Assembly: GCF_036026595.1 (NCBI RefSeq)
Contig: NZ_JARZFX010000002.1
Span: 62,001-126,000 of the forward strand
Length of the DNA: 64,000 bases
Direction of reading: 5' to 3'
Origin: Virgibacillus_P tibetensis
Lineage (GTDB): Bacteria; Bacillota; Bacilli; Bacillales; Amphibacillaceae
Shown here: one piece after another, positions 34,728 to 44,113 of the stretch
Layout of the letters: the number at the start of each line of letters is the position of its first letter
How positions within the stretch are numbered: position 1 is the first letter of the stretch
Position numbers and translations under genes: made by a program
Notes under the pieces: model-generated
The model's database searches: none
The model's input: the letters and a program-made list of their open reading frames with translations, nothing else
What the model was told of the DNA's origin: nothing

Positions 34728-37064
34728 TCAAAACAACTTCATTTGTTGCGTACTTTCATTTTCAGGAGAGTCTGATCCTTCCATTATATAACCTAATGCT
34801 TTGTATCCTTTCTTTCTTTTTTCATACATATTGCGGAATACTTCTTCTCTATGATCCACATAATCATATACTTTCACCACATTCTTATCATCATGCAGCC
34901 TATGTAGTCTCCCTACATATTGTTGTAGTGTACCTTTCCAGGATATTGGCATAGCCAAAAACATTGTGTCCATTACTGCGTTATCAAAACCTTCTCCAAT
35001 ATATTTACCTGTAGCAATAACTAACCTTTCTTTCTCATCCGATATAGATTCTAATTGTTCTAATTTATTCTGAATATCTTTTTTGTTCATTCCACCTGTT
35101 AGAACAATAATATTTTTAGCAAAGCCTTTAAACATCAATTCGAACTCTCTTACATGTTCGATTCTCTCCGTTAATATTATCGGACTTGCCCCATTTTCTA
35201 ATTCCTTCAATACATCATTAAAGATCATTTCATTTCTTGAATTACTTTTTACCAGTTCTCTATAAAGCGTTTGAATGTTTTTTTCTTCCCTGTTTAGTTT
35301 ACTTTTAAATGGTGTATTTCTAGGTATCAGGACATGATTAAATGGTCTAACCCTAGCTTGGTTCTTAGCGGTTACTTTATAACGTATTGGCCCACATTGC
35401 ATCGCCATTATTGGTTGTAAGCCATCTTTTCTAGTTGGGGTTGCTGTTAAACCATGAACATATCTCGCTTCTGCCTTTTTCAACACACTTTCGAAACTAA
35501 ATGCCGAAATATGATGACATTCATCTACAATAATTTGTCCATATTCTAAAATGTAATCTTTGACTTTCCCTTTGTAATTAAGTGTTTGAATTGTAGCAAT
35601 ATCCATGGCCCCATTTGCTGAATTCTTACCTCCGCCAATTTGGCCTATTTTACTCGTATCTATATTAAGAAATGTCGATAAACGTTCCTTCCATTGATCC
35701 ATTAACTGCTTCCGATGAACAATCACTAAGGTATTTACTTTTCTGTTAGATATAAGTGATGCAGCTACCACGGTCTTTCCAAATCCTGTAGTTGCTGATA
35801 AAATGCCGTTTTGATAGTTAAGCATGTTTTGTACAGCATCTTCTTGCTGTCCAGTCAACTGTCCATGAAATTCTGCTGCGAATGGTTTTCCTGAATTCAT
35901 TTCATCTTTTATAATAAGTTCTATATTCTTTGCTTTCAAAAGTTTTCTTAGATCTTCCAGACACCCCCTGGGTAGGATTAAATAATCTTGCTGGTTGTCT
36001 GTGCAATCAATCATTCTCGGGATCTTGTAAGTTGATAATCTGTTTGCTTGAGCTTTAAAATACTCCGGATTATTAAACGTCGCCAACCTAACCATTTCAT
36101 TAATAAATTTAGAGGGGAGACCATCTTTAGGAATATATATTCCATTTTTTAAAATAATTGTTAGTTTTATTGGTAACTTGTCTTTACTCGAGGTACTTTC
36201 ATTAACTACAAAAGTTGATTGTTCAATTTGATGATTCTTCTTAACAATGCTCTCTATTTCTTTTCTATCCATTTTTCTTATTTTGGCCAGATACGACCAT
36301 TGATCAGGATATGCATTAAAATTTTCATCAACAAAAACACTATTACCACTTTTTCGTGGAAAATGCTGTAGTGGAAGGGCAATTAAATTACCAAACCCTC
36401 CTTGTGGTAATGTATCCTGATTCGGGAACATACGGTCATATGAATCTATACCCAGCTGATATCTTTTTTCAAGTGTCCGTGTTAAAAGGACATTTCCAAG
36501 CCTTCGTGCTAGATTTGCCGGAATCGAGTTCTCAAAAAAGATCCAAATATGACACCCATTCCCTGAACGAGATATTTCAATGCTTACTGGTACCTTATGC
36601 GATTTACACACCTCTATAAAAGCACTTGCATCCATCTTCCAATTATTTTTATCAAAATCAACTGCTAAAAACCAGCAAGTTTCATCCTTAAGCATTGGGT
36701 AAACTCCAATTATCCTCTTTCCAATAAGATGGTCATATATCACCTGATCTGTTATAGGTAGCAGGTTTTGCCGTTGACGGTCTCGAGCTGGGGAATACCC
36801 CTTTTTCCCATTATCGTATTCCCAACGTACTGCAAAAACATCTTCTCTTCCTTTGAATAAGTTTCTAAATAGCTTTATTCTGTCTTTTATTTTCTTTTCT
36901 TTAGAATATAATTGGCTATTTTGTGACTGGTTTTGATTTAGTTCAATAGGGATGTTATGAAGCTTCAACAACTTTTTCAATTGATTGTTTTCCTTTTTCA
37001 ATTGTTCACATTCTTCCAAAGCTTTCTGAAGTTGATAATTATGATTTTTCATAGTAACCCTCAT
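34728..37064 (-). CDS. TOTE-type primase-helicase (AEP primase fused to a DEAD/DEAH helicase)
   Basis: The 778-residue protein has an N-terminal coiled coil (about 5-60) and an archaeo-eukaryotic primase domain of the TOTE type (about 60-260) with the catalytic AVDFDK and SGNGCHIWIFF motifs. A superfamily 2 helicase follows, with Walker A ATTGFGKTVVA (about 425), the DECH box (about 511), GLTATPTRKDG and QYVGRLHR. Such primase-helicase fusions were described in conflict systems and mobile elements, and may act in defence or repair. It is divergent from the small basic protein at 37172. No nuclease or methylase partner is adjacent. Confidence 0.85.
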   Translation of the reverse strand: MRVTMKNHNYQLQKALEECEQLKKENNQLKKLLKLHNIPIELNQNQSQNSQLYSKEKKIKDRIKLFRNLFKGREDVFAVRWEYDNGKKGYSPARDRQRQNLLPITDQVIYDHLIGKRIIGVYPMLKDETCWFLAVDFDKNNWKMDASAFIEVCKSHKVPVSIEISRSGNGCHIWIFFENSIPANLARRLGNVLLTRTLEKRYQLGIDSYDRMFPNQDTLPQGGFGNLIALPLQHFPRKSGNSVFVDENFNAYPDQWSYLAKIRKMDRKEIESIVKKNHQIEQSTFVVNESTSSKDKLPIKLTIILKNGIYIPKDGLPSKFINEMVRLATFNNPEYFKAQANRLSTYKIPRMIDCTDNQQDYLILPRGCLEDLRKLLKAKNIELIIKDEMNSGKPFAAEFHGQLTGQQEDAVQNMLNYQNGILSATTGFGKTVVAASLISNRKVNTLVIVHRKQLMDQWKERLSTFLNIDTSKIGQIGGGKNSANGAMDIATIQTLNYKGKVKDYILEYGQIIVDECHHISAFSFESVLKKAEARYVHGLTATPTRKDGLQPIMAMQCGPIRYKVTAKNQARVRPFNHVLIPRNTPFKSKLNREEKNIQTLYRELVKSNSRNEMIFNDVLKELENGASPIILTERIEHVREFELMFKGFAKNIIVLTGGMNKKDIQNKLEQLESISDEKERLVIATGKYIGEGFDNAVMDTMFLAMPISWKGTLQQYVGRLHRLHDDKNVVKVYDYVDHREEVFRNMYEKRKKGYKALGYIMEGSDSPENESTQQMKLF

Positions 37065-37171
37065 TTTTAAAAGTTATATTTCCATTATACATAATCTCTA
37101 AAAATAGTACTTTCCATACATATTGATCATAAGAAGAAAAACGTTTATGATAGTGTTTAGGAGGTTCCTTT

Positions 37172-37600
37172 ATGGCGAAGCATAAAAAAAAGAAATCGAA
37201 CATACCTAGACATAAACGTCTTAAACGCACTGGAAGACTTCAGGCTGCACAACATTGGATCCCAAAATACAATGGAGAAAACCTTGTAAATGGCTATAGC
37301 AAGCACTTTAATGTAAATAAGCTTTGTGCTGTTAAAGAATTAGAAATGATTGGTTATACTTATGAGAAAGCATATATACAAAAATTGAAAGACTCTGAGA
37401 TACAAAAGCAACAAGAGTCAGAAAAACGTAATGCCGCTAAAAAGAAAAAAAGAAAACAACCTGAAGAAGACTTTTGGGATGAAGAGTGTGATGAAACGTA
37501 TGCATTTATTGCAGGATATACGTCCGGAGGAGCCCCCTATGGAATAACATGGGAAGAGTGGGAAGAGGAAGTAAATACTCAGAGTCCTAATAAAACGTAG
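37172..37600 (+). CDS. Basic hypothetical protein, divergent from the primase-helicase
   Basis: The 142-residue protein starts very basic (MAKHKKKKSNIPRHKRLKRT), has a middle Lys/Glu-rich helix (about 65-95) and ends acidic with GYTSGGAPYGITWEEWEEE. The N-terminus suggests nucleic-acid binding. ATG 37172 follows AGGAGGTTCC. It shares a divergent promoter region of about 110 bp with the helicase gene, so joint regulation is possible. I do not recognise the family. Confidence 0.7.
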   Translation: MAKHKKKKSNIPRHKRLKRTGRLQAAQHWIPKYNGENLVNGYSKHFNVNKLCAVKELEMIGYTYEKAYIQKLKDSEIQKQQESEKRNAAKKKKRKQPEEDFWDEECDETYAFIAGYTSGGAPYGITWEEWEEEVNTQSPNKT

Positions 37601-37780
37601 CAATGACGATAAGGACTCATTTTAATAACGAGTAAAATAACCGACCAAAAGCGAGTGTCCATTTAACAGCTTACTATAACCTCCTGTCAATTGAAGCAGC
37701 GGCTCTTTCCTCTCCTCCACCACTTCCTTGTTAGCCAACAAGTCCACCCCTCAAACTGATTATTCATTCAATAAAATAGT

Positions 37781-38542
37781 CTATAAGTATTCTCCAATTA
37801 ATTTCTGTTCCAACCGACACTCTTCACATCTTTTCGGATCTGAAAAACCTTTTTGTTTGTAGATTTTCTGCTCCCCTACTGTAAAAGTAAACCGATTACC
37901 ACACTCCCAGCATTTGATAAACAGATCCTGTGGAGCAGATCCCTTCAATGCTTCCTGAAGTGACGCATTTCTTTTCAGAGCACCATTAAGGTCAATGGGT
38001 TCATCCGAATCCAATGCATTGATTGTTTCTTTAATCTCAGCTTGTACTTTCTTATATTCTATTTTATTCCATGCTTCTAAATAAGGAATATACCTCTTAT
38101 CTCCTGTTTCTCTAACCTTTCTAATAAATAAAAGTATCATTTTCCGGTCCCGATCTTTTAAATAGTTCATATCTGGTATTGGTCTACCTTCTTTTTGCCA
38201 TCTGCTCCATTCAGCTAAAAATTCGTCTGCACGAAAGTCCCTTTCAATCTCCCAGCCACGATCCGTAAAAACAATCATTGGCAGTTTGCCAGAGTATTGA
38301 ATATCGAGAAAATCATAATCTATCATCCAGTCTATCTTTTCCATTATCTTTTCTAATTTCTCCGATTTGTAATAACCATAGACCGGGCAGGCATCTAACT
38401 CTAAAGCCAATACCTTTTTCTCACGTGAACCCTTTAGAATTTTGGCAAGAAGTGTTCGTCCGCCCTCTGCAATGATTTCATCTGCTGCCCTCAAAATCGC
38501 TGAAATATCATTTTTAGATAGATATTCCGTATTTGATCCCAT
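37781..38542 (-). CDS. RQC-minor-1-type DNA-binding protein with zinc ribbon
   Basis: The 253-residue protein has an N-terminal RQC-like winged-helix region (SKNDISAILRAADEIIAEGG, with VYGYYKSEKLEKIM and MIVFTDRGWEIER) and a C-terminal zinc ribbon with CWECGNRF and RCEECR. These features match the RQC-minor-1 family of predicted DNA-binding proteins, whose winged helix resembles that of RecQ helicases. It lies near the TOTE-type primase-helicase, which makes a nucleic-acid-processing neighbourhood, but it is transcribed from its own start at 38542. Confidence 0.75.
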   Translation of the reverse strand: MGSNTEYLSKNDISAILRAADEIIAEGGRTLLAKILKGSREKKVLALELDACPVYGYYKSEKLEKIMEKIDWMIDYDFLDIQYSGKLPMIVFTDRGWEIERDFRADEFLAEWSRWQKEGRPIPDMNYLKDRDRKMILLFIRKVRETGDKRYIPYLEAWNKIEYKKVQAEIKETINALDSDEPIDLNGALKRNASLQEALKGSAPQDLFIKCWECGNRFTFTVGEQKIYKQKGFSDPKRCEECRLEQKLIGEYL

Positions 38543-38869
38543 TTTCCAACTGTCCCTTCCTGAATTTTATCATTTAGTTTTTCTATTAATTAACTTAATA
38601 TAGGAATTTTATTCACTATAAACAAAATCCCTTCATAATTATATCCAATAAAATATACCACCTCTGACATAACTTTGACCACTGGATGATCAAAGCTAAA
38701 CCCATAGTTTTTGAAATCAAAATGTAATACTTGTAGTACAAATTTGATTGATTTTCAATAAGAGCAGTCCTTCCACATAGGGCCATTAAAAGTACGTACT
38801 GTATAAGGATGTAATATTTTGAAATTTGTGTTAAAATTACAACTATATTAATGAAAGGTGTGATTCGTA

Positions 38870-38935
38870 ATGAAAAACATTTTAACTTTTGACCGAAAAA
38901 ATCTTTTATTGGAGTTCATTACGAGTAATTCATAA
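38870..38935 (+). CDS. Possible leader peptide of the methyltransferase gene
   Basis: Twenty-one codons from ATG 38870 (MKNILTFDRKNLLLEFITSNS, stop) follow a GAAAGGTG ribosome-site-like sequence. The frame ends 53 bases before the methyltransferase start. With the hairpin at 38951-38988 it gives a leader-attenuator layout. It may instead be the surviving start of a decayed gene. Confidence 0.4.
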   Translation: MKNILTFDRKNLLLEFITSNS

Positions 38936-38950
38936 AAGAAGTTTTTCTTT

Positions 38951-38988
38951 GAATGCTCGTAAATTTCAAAGATATTGGAGGAGCATTC
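38951..38988 (+). promoter_or_regulatory. Hairpin overlapping the methyltransferase ribosome site
   Basis: GAATGCTC (38951-38958) and GAGCATTC (38981-38988) are perfect complements. The downstream arm overlaps the end of GGAGGAG and reaches the base before the ATG, so the folded form would mask the start region. Confidence 0.5.
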
Positions 38989-39609
38989 ATGTTAAGTAAT
39001 CAAGGGTTTAATTTGTGGGCTGATAACTATGATAAAACAGTTCAACTCAGTGAGGAAAATAACCTGTATCCTTTTGCTGGGTATAAGAAAATACTAAACG
39101 TTATTTTTAATGAAGCAATGCAAAAGGTGGATTCTGAAATCTTAGATATTGGTTTTGGAACAGGTGTATTAACAAGTAAACTATATACAAATGGACACCA
39201 AATTGATGGTGTAGACTTCTCATCAAAAATGATTTCCATTGCACAATCTATAATGCCAAATGCTTATTTGATTGAATGGGATTTTTCAATGGGCTTACCT
39301 CCTGAGATACTTGGTAAGAAATATGATTCCATTATAAGCACCTATGCATTACACCACTTAACAGACAAAGAGAAAATAGTATTTATAACTAACTTAATAC
39401 CTTTGCTCAAAAAAGACGGTAAAATTTTCATTGGTGACATTTCTTTTGAAACACGAGAACAACTTAATAAATGTCGTCAGGATAGTATTGAATATTGGGA
39501 TGATGATGAGTTTTATTTCGTTTATGATGAAATTAATTCTTCACTAGAGAATGAGTGTGAATTTTATCCGATTTCTCGTTGCGGTGGCGTATTCATTATT
39601 TCAGAGTAA
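38989..39609 (+). CDS. Class I SAM-dependent methyltransferase
   Basis: The 206-residue Rossmann-fold methyltransferase has motif I ILDIGFGTGVLTSKL (residues ~48-62), the acidic motif II GVDFSSKM, motif IV IISTYALHHL and the post-motif DGKIFIGDISF. It starts MLSNQGFNLWADNYD at ATG 38989, where GGAGGAG precedes at proper spacing; the longer frame to 38953 has none. The substrate is probably a small molecule, but rRNA or drug modification cannot be excluded given the possible attenuator in front. Confidence 0.85.
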   Translation: MLSNQGFNLWADNYDKTVQLSEENNLYPFAGYKKILNVIFNEAMQKVDSEILDIGFGTGVLTSKLYTNGHQIDGVDFSSKMISIAQSIMPNAYLIEWDFSMGLPPEILGKKYDSIISTYALHHLTDKEKIVFITNLIPLLKKDGKIFIGDISFETREQLNKCRQDSIEYWDDDEFYFVYDEINSSLENECEFYPISRCGGVFIISE

Positions 39610-39619
39610 AACATGAATT

Positions 39620-39652
39620 ATGGGAGTGGAAAGCTAACCTTTGCCACTCTCA
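39620..39652 (+). terminator. Terminator-like hairpin after the methyltransferase gene
   Basis: GAGTGG-AAAG pairs with CTTTG-CCACTC across ACTA-type loop bases. The T-run after it is weak. Confidence 0.55.
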
Positions 39653-39740
39653 TGTGTTTAACTGTAATTCAACTAAAGGCGTTATTGTTGAATAGCTAAA
39701 GTCTAATTTCTTCCAGAATCATTAAAGATTTAGACCGCAA

Positions 39741-39838
39741 TTCCTTGACATTAATCCACCGGTAAATTTGGTGGCAACAAATGGCAAACTATGTGACAAT
39801 CGCTAGTAAAAACTTGTCATGGTACACTTCTATGGCCC
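39741..39838. repeat. Dispersed repeat, copy 2 (inverted relative to 4773-4880)
   Basis: Reverse-complemented, the segment reads GGCCATAGAAGTG ... GTCATG/TGACAAG ... CTAGCGATTGTCAC ... TTGTTGCCACCAAATTTACC ... GTCAAGG, which parallels copy 1 over about 100 bases with gaps. It has no coding capacity. Confidence 0.5.
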
Positions 39839-39929
39839 TAAACAAAGATGCTTGATCCTATGAGAAACGCAAATTAGTATTTACAGCTTGTTTTAATATT
39901 ACCCTCATAAGTCCAAAACAGTAATTCAA

Positions 39930-40493
39930 CTACACAAACAGTTTTTCAATATCCACTTCAAATCCTGCCAATACTTTTGATTTCACAGTTCCTTGGTATC
40001 TCGCCACATCTTTTTGTTGGTAAGTTCCTTCTTCATCCAATAAATAGAGTTGAACGGTATTTAATAAGGGATTAACGATCCAATATTCTTTAACACTGTA
40101 TTCCATGTATAGATTCAGCTTTGTTACTAAATCATGAGATTGATTTGATGGACTAATAATTTCAATAATAATTGTTGGAGCACCAGTATACTTATTGCTG
40201 CCCAATCCTTCTTTATCACAAATAACAGATAGATCAGGGATAACGACTTTTTTATCTTCAACACCCTTTTTACTTAATTCAACGTCGAATGGTGCATGAA
40301 AAACTTCGCATGCTTTACCTTCTAATAAGTTAAATAATGCAGCATGTAAACGTCCGGAAATTCGCTGGTGTATGGTAGATAGTGATGGTGATATCTAAAC
40401 AATCCCATCAATAAACTCCATTAATTGATTGGTACCTTCTCTTAATTTGTAAAATTCATCTAGTGTTCCTTCCATTTTTTTAGGTAGGTTCAT
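39930..40493 (-). pseudogene. Uma2 family (DUF820) nuclease broken by one nonsense codon
   Basis: From ATG 40493 the frame reads MNLPKKMEGTLDEFYKLREG, then FIDGIV, TAG at 40395-40397, then ISPSLSTIHQRISGRLH and on without shift to PTIIIEIISPSNQSHDLVTK (the PD-(D/E)XK-like core) and the end IEKLFV. One point change (GIVYMSPSPS-type motif to GIV-stop-I) accounts for the break, so the gene died recently or the stop is a sequencing error. Uma2 proteins are restriction-endonuclease-like and of unclear role. Confidence 0.85.
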
Positions 40494-40735
40494 ATAGGAA
40501 GTCTCCTTTCATCTTAGAAAACTTGGCAATCCCCAAGCTTTTGGGCGATGCCTTAGTTGTACTTATGCAGATAGGAAAGTTTTAACTTTTCCAACTGCCA
40601 ATAAATTCTTTTCACTTAATTCTATTCTACGTTATTTGGTTAATTCTTTTTAACCAATTAATTTGAAAAACATTCTACTATTAATTATAGTTACCATTTG
40701 AACAATATTTCAACCTTCAAATCGGGTTTTAAGTA

Positions 40736-40773
40736 ACAAAAATACGGCAACCAGAAAACCCTGATTGCCGCTT
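40736..40773 (-). terminator. Terminator of the first ABC transporter operon
   Basis: On the minus strand CGGCAATCAG pairs with CTGGTTGCCG across GGTTTT, followed by TATTTTTG. Confidence 0.85.
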
Positions 40774-40791
40774 CTACACTATACTACAAAA

Positions 40792-41634
40792 CTATCCTTT
40801 TATGGCCCCTTCTGTCATACCCTTTGCAATACGTTGTTGGAAGATCGCGTACAGGATGATTACAGGTATAATTGCAATAACCAGACTGGCAAACAACGTT
40901 CCCCAGGCATTCGTATATTGGGCCTCACTACTAATATAATCAATCGCTAAAGCTAATGTATAATTTTCACTGCTCTGTAAGAAAATCAGTGCCATGAAGT
41001 ACTCATTCCAAAACTGGATGGCATTCATAATTGTTACTGTAATGATTCCCGACATACTTAAAGGTGTGATAATTTTCCATAAGACGCCATAGGGCGAAAG
41101 TCCATCAATGGCTGCGGATTCTTCCAATGATTTAGGAATCGTGCTCATAAAGCTGGTTAGTACGAAAATCGTAAATGGTAGCTGGCTTATTGCGTATACG
41201 ATTGCCAGACCAAAGATATTATCCAGTAAGCCCAAATCCATTAATAGGAAGAACAACGGAATCCAACCTAATACCATCGGAATCATCATTGCAGAAACAT
41301 AAACTGTAAATAGAATATGACTCCCTTTGAATTTCAGTCGTTCAATTGCATATGCAGTTGGTATCGCCAGAAATAATGTTAGTAAAGATCCAACTACGGT
41401 TACTATTAAACTATTAAAAACACTTGTATCTATATTATAATTTGACCACGCATTGGCAAAGTTTTGAAAACTGAATGATTCTGGAAAACCCCACGGATTC
41501 CTATATATCTCTGCATTCGATTTAAACGAACCAAGAAACATCCAGAAAATGGGATATAATACTGCTATTGTCCATAAAATGAGTGGAATTCGTATTCCTG
41601 TTTTCCCCAAGATCTGACCTACACTACGCTTCAC
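40792..41634 (-). CDS. Carbohydrate ABC transporter permease, MalG/UgpE type
   Basis: The 280-residue inner-membrane subunit has six membrane segments and the coupling EAA loop LEESAAIDGLSPYGVLWKII that docks the ATPase. It ends ...IAKGMTEGAIKG, typical of CUT1 permeases. It forms one transporter with the second permease and the binding protein upstream. No ATPase gene is in the window, as is usual where a shared MsmX-type ATPase is used. Adjacent murQ suggests the cargo is MurNAc or a MurNAc-containing saccharide. Confidence 0.88.
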   Translation of the reverse strand: MKRSVGQILGKTGIRIPLILWTIAVLYPIFWMFLGSFKSNAEIYRNPWGFPESFSFQNFANAWSNYNIDTSVFNSLIVTVVGSLLTLFLAIPTAYAIERLKFKGSHILFTVYVSAMMIPMVLGWIPLFFLLMDLGLLDNIFGLAIVYAISQLPFTIFVLTSFMSTIPKSLEESAAIDGLSPYGVLWKIITPLSMSGIITVTIMNAIQFWNEYFMALIFLQSSENYTLALAIDYISSEAQYTNAWGTLFASLVIAIIPVIILYAIFQQRIAKGMTEGAIKG

Positions 41635-41685
41635 TTTCTGTTCCTCCTTTTTTCATTACTACCATTTTAGTTTCTATCATGCTTT

Positions 41686-42579
41686 TTAATATTCAACTTT
41701 ATCTCTTCGCATAAAGAATTGTAAAATTAATACGGTAATTAATGAAAGGACTAGAATCATTACACCGATAGTTGCTCCGTAACCAAAGTTATATCGCACG
41801 AATGCTTGCTGATAAAGATAGGAACCCATTACATGTGTTGAGTTATTAGGTCCGCCACCAGTCATAACTTGAACGATAATGAAGGAACCATTTAATGTAG
41901 TAATAACAATATAAAGAACAGAAATTTTAATTTGTGGCCATACTAGTGGTAAAGTCACCTTCCAAAATTGCTGCCATTCATTCGCACCATCTATTTCAGC
42001 TGCTTCATAATAGCTTTTCGAAACATTCGCTATACCACCCATTAGCATAAGCATAAAGAGACCTATACCAGCCCAGATCGATGGTAAAACCAGACTTGGC
42101 AAAGCCCATGTCTCACTGCCTAGCCATGGTCTAGTCCAACTTTCCAAACCAATAGCTTCCAAACCGGAATTAACAAGGCCCATGCTTGGGTTATAAATGA
42201 AAGACCAGAGGATCCCAATAACTACAACGGACATAATATTAGGGAAGAAAAACACAATTCGATAAAATGGTGCCTCTTTGATTTTCAATTGTGTTAGGGC
42301 AACAGCAAAAAACATAGCTAAAATCATAATACCAATTACCTTCGTTGCCACCAGGAAATAATCATGGATAATTGTATTGGGGATAATTGCATCATTTATT
42401 AATTTTATGTAATTGTCAAATCCAATAAACTCTTTATTTTGAGAAGCGCCAGACCAATCAAAAAATGAATAGTACAAGCCACTAAATAATGGATATAGGG
42501 TAAATATAGCAAACATGATAAATGTCGGAATTAAACAAAAAGCGAGAAATGTATACTTTTGTTTTTTTGACTGTACCAT
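41686..42579 (-). CDS. Carbohydrate ABC transporter permease, MalF/UgpA type
   Basis: The 297-residue subunit has six membrane segments and the EAA loop YYEAAEIDGANEWQQFWKVT, and starts with a long first segment LAFCLIPTFIMFAIFTLYPL. I place the start at ATG 42579 (MVQSKKQK), five bases after GAGTG, rather than the longer frame to 42633. It lies 51 bp before the partner permease and follows the binding protein, so it is the second gene of the operon. Confidence 0.88.
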   Translation of the reverse strand: MVQSKKQKYTFLAFCLIPTFIMFAIFTLYPLFSGLYYSFFDWSGASQNKEFIGFDNYIKLINDAIIPNTIIHDYFLVATKVIGIMILAMFFAVALTQLKIKEAPFYRIVFFFPNIMSVVVIGILWSFIYNPSMGLVNSGLEAIGLESWTRPWLGSETWALPSLVLPSIWAGIGLFMLMLMGGIANVSKSYYEAAEIDGANEWQQFWKVTLPLVWPQIKISVLYIVITTLNGSFIIVQVMTGGGPNNSTHVMGSYLYQQAFVRYNFGYGATIGVMILVLSLITVLILQFFMRRDKVEY

Positions 42580-42666
42580 CCAATCACTCTTTCTATTAAA
42601 ATAATGCATGGAACATAAAGGCGAATAACGCACCTTTATGTTCCATACTTAAACAGTTAGCTAAAA

Positions 42667-44028
42667 TTAGTTACGGTAGTCTGCAGCAGCTTTTTCAGCT
42701 GCTTCTACAAATTCTTCTGCAGTCATGTTACCTAGCATTAAGGACATTAGCGCATCGCCAATTGGCCCTTCAAGATCAGAACTCATTGGATGTGGCTTTT
42801 CATAAATGGAAACCTGATCCGGGTCATTAATCATCGCATTAGCTTCGATTAAGTATCCAGGTACGTTCTCATTTTCAGATAGGTCCACTCCATCGACGTT
42901 CATAATCGCACCAGTATGCTCAGAGAAAGATTTTGCATATTCTCTAGTGAACGCAAATTCTATGAAAGCTTTCGCTGCGTCTGGATTTGAAGCATTCTCA
43001 GCAATTGCTAATGGACGTAAATCAGGAACGATTGCATAATTTTCACCAGGATCCTGCATTGGTGAAGGGATGAAGCCATAGTCAAAGTCTTCTGGTGTAT
43101 CATTCGCCATTTCATTTGGCAACCAGAATCCAACTGGGATAAACGCATTATCATGCAGTAAGAAGTTCATTTGAGATTGAGTATGGTTCAATGCACCTAA
43201 TCCTGAATCAAACATACCTTCCTGTTGCATTCTTTCTACTTTCTTCATCGTATCTAGTACTACATCCTGCGTCCAAGCGCCTTCTGCACCAGTAATTAAA
43301 TCCGCTAGTAATTCATCTCCACCAGCTGCACCAAATGCAGGGTAAAGTGCTCCACGAAGGAAGTAATATGGATGTTGTCCACTTGTTACATAAGGATCAA
43401 TTCCCATGTCTGCTTTGATTTCTTCCATTGAGCTCATTAAACTCTCAAAGTCAGTTGGCACTTCATATCCATTTTCATCAAATAAGGCTTTGTCATACCA
43501 AGTTCCCCATGTATCAAAAACGAGAGGTAGTGATAAAATTTCTCCATCAAACTTACCTGGCTGCACAATGAAACTATCAACTAGTTTATCTCCGCCTTCA
43601 AGCTCAATTCCCTCTACCCATTCCGTTAGGTTCATCAATTGGCCATCTTCTGCCATCTGCGTTTCACTTGAACCTGCTCCATCAATGTACACGAGATCAG
43701 GTGGATCATTCGCTACCCAACGTGAACGCATTTCGTCGTTGATATTCGGTCCAGCTTGTTCAATAACAGTGACATCAGGGTACTCTGCCTGGAAATCAGC
43801 TATTACTTCTTTCCACCAAGAATCTCCATATCCTCCTACAAAATACTGAATTTCTAGCTCGCCTGAAATTTCTCCGTCTTCACCATTTGATGCTTCGTCT
43901 GATGAACCGTTTGAGTCATCTGATCCATTATCTGAATCGTCATCATCTGATGAACAAGCAACAACGAATGCCAGCATAAACGCAGCGATTAGCAATAACA
44001 TAAATCGGCCGTTAAATAATTTCTTCAA
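42667..44028 (-). CDS. Carbohydrate ABC transporter substrate-binding lipoprotein
   Basis: The 453-residue extracytoplasmic receptor has a signal peptide with lipobox FVVAC (Cys near residue 25), a Ser/Asp-rich linker (about 26-50) and a CUT1-type binding domain rich in acidic residues, suited to a saline medium. The sequence PFxxxDxWGTWYDKALFDENG is family-typical. It follows murQ by 85 bp on the same strand. With the two permeases downstream it forms an importer for which MurNAc, GlcNAc or a disaccharide of them is the best inferred ligand. Confidence 0.88.
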   Translation of the reverse strand: MKKLFNGRFMLLLIAAFMLAFVVACSSDDDDSDNGSDDSNGSSDEASNGEDGEISGELEIQYFVGGYGDSWWKEVIADFQAEYPDVTVIEQAGPNINDEMRSRWVANDPPDLVYIDGAGSSETQMAEDGQLMNLTEWVEGIELEGGDKLVDSFIVQPGKFDGEILSLPLVFDTWGTWYDKALFDENGYEVPTDFESLMSSMEEIKADMGIDPYVTSGQHPYYFLRGALYPAFGAAGGDELLADLITGAEGAWTQDVVLDTMKKVERMQQEGMFDSGLGALNHTQSQMNFLLHDNAFIPVGFWLPNEMANDTPEDFDYGFIPSPMQDPGENYAIVPDLRPLAIAENASNPDAAKAFIEFAFTREYAKSFSEHTGAIMNVDGVDLSENENVPGYLIEANAMINDPDQVSIYEKPHPMSSDLEGPIGDALMSLMLGNMTAEEFVEAAEKAAADYRN

Positions 44029-44113
44029 CTTATTTTCCCCCTTGTTTTTAAATTAATATATGAAACGCATCAATAGCTATGAAACTATCAATGGGGTTTC
44101 TGAAATTAAAACG

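Noticed and set aside
44040..44113. Cre site before the ABC binding-protein gene
   Set aside because: TGATGCGTTTCAT has only a partial match and lies within the likely murQ-ABC transcript.
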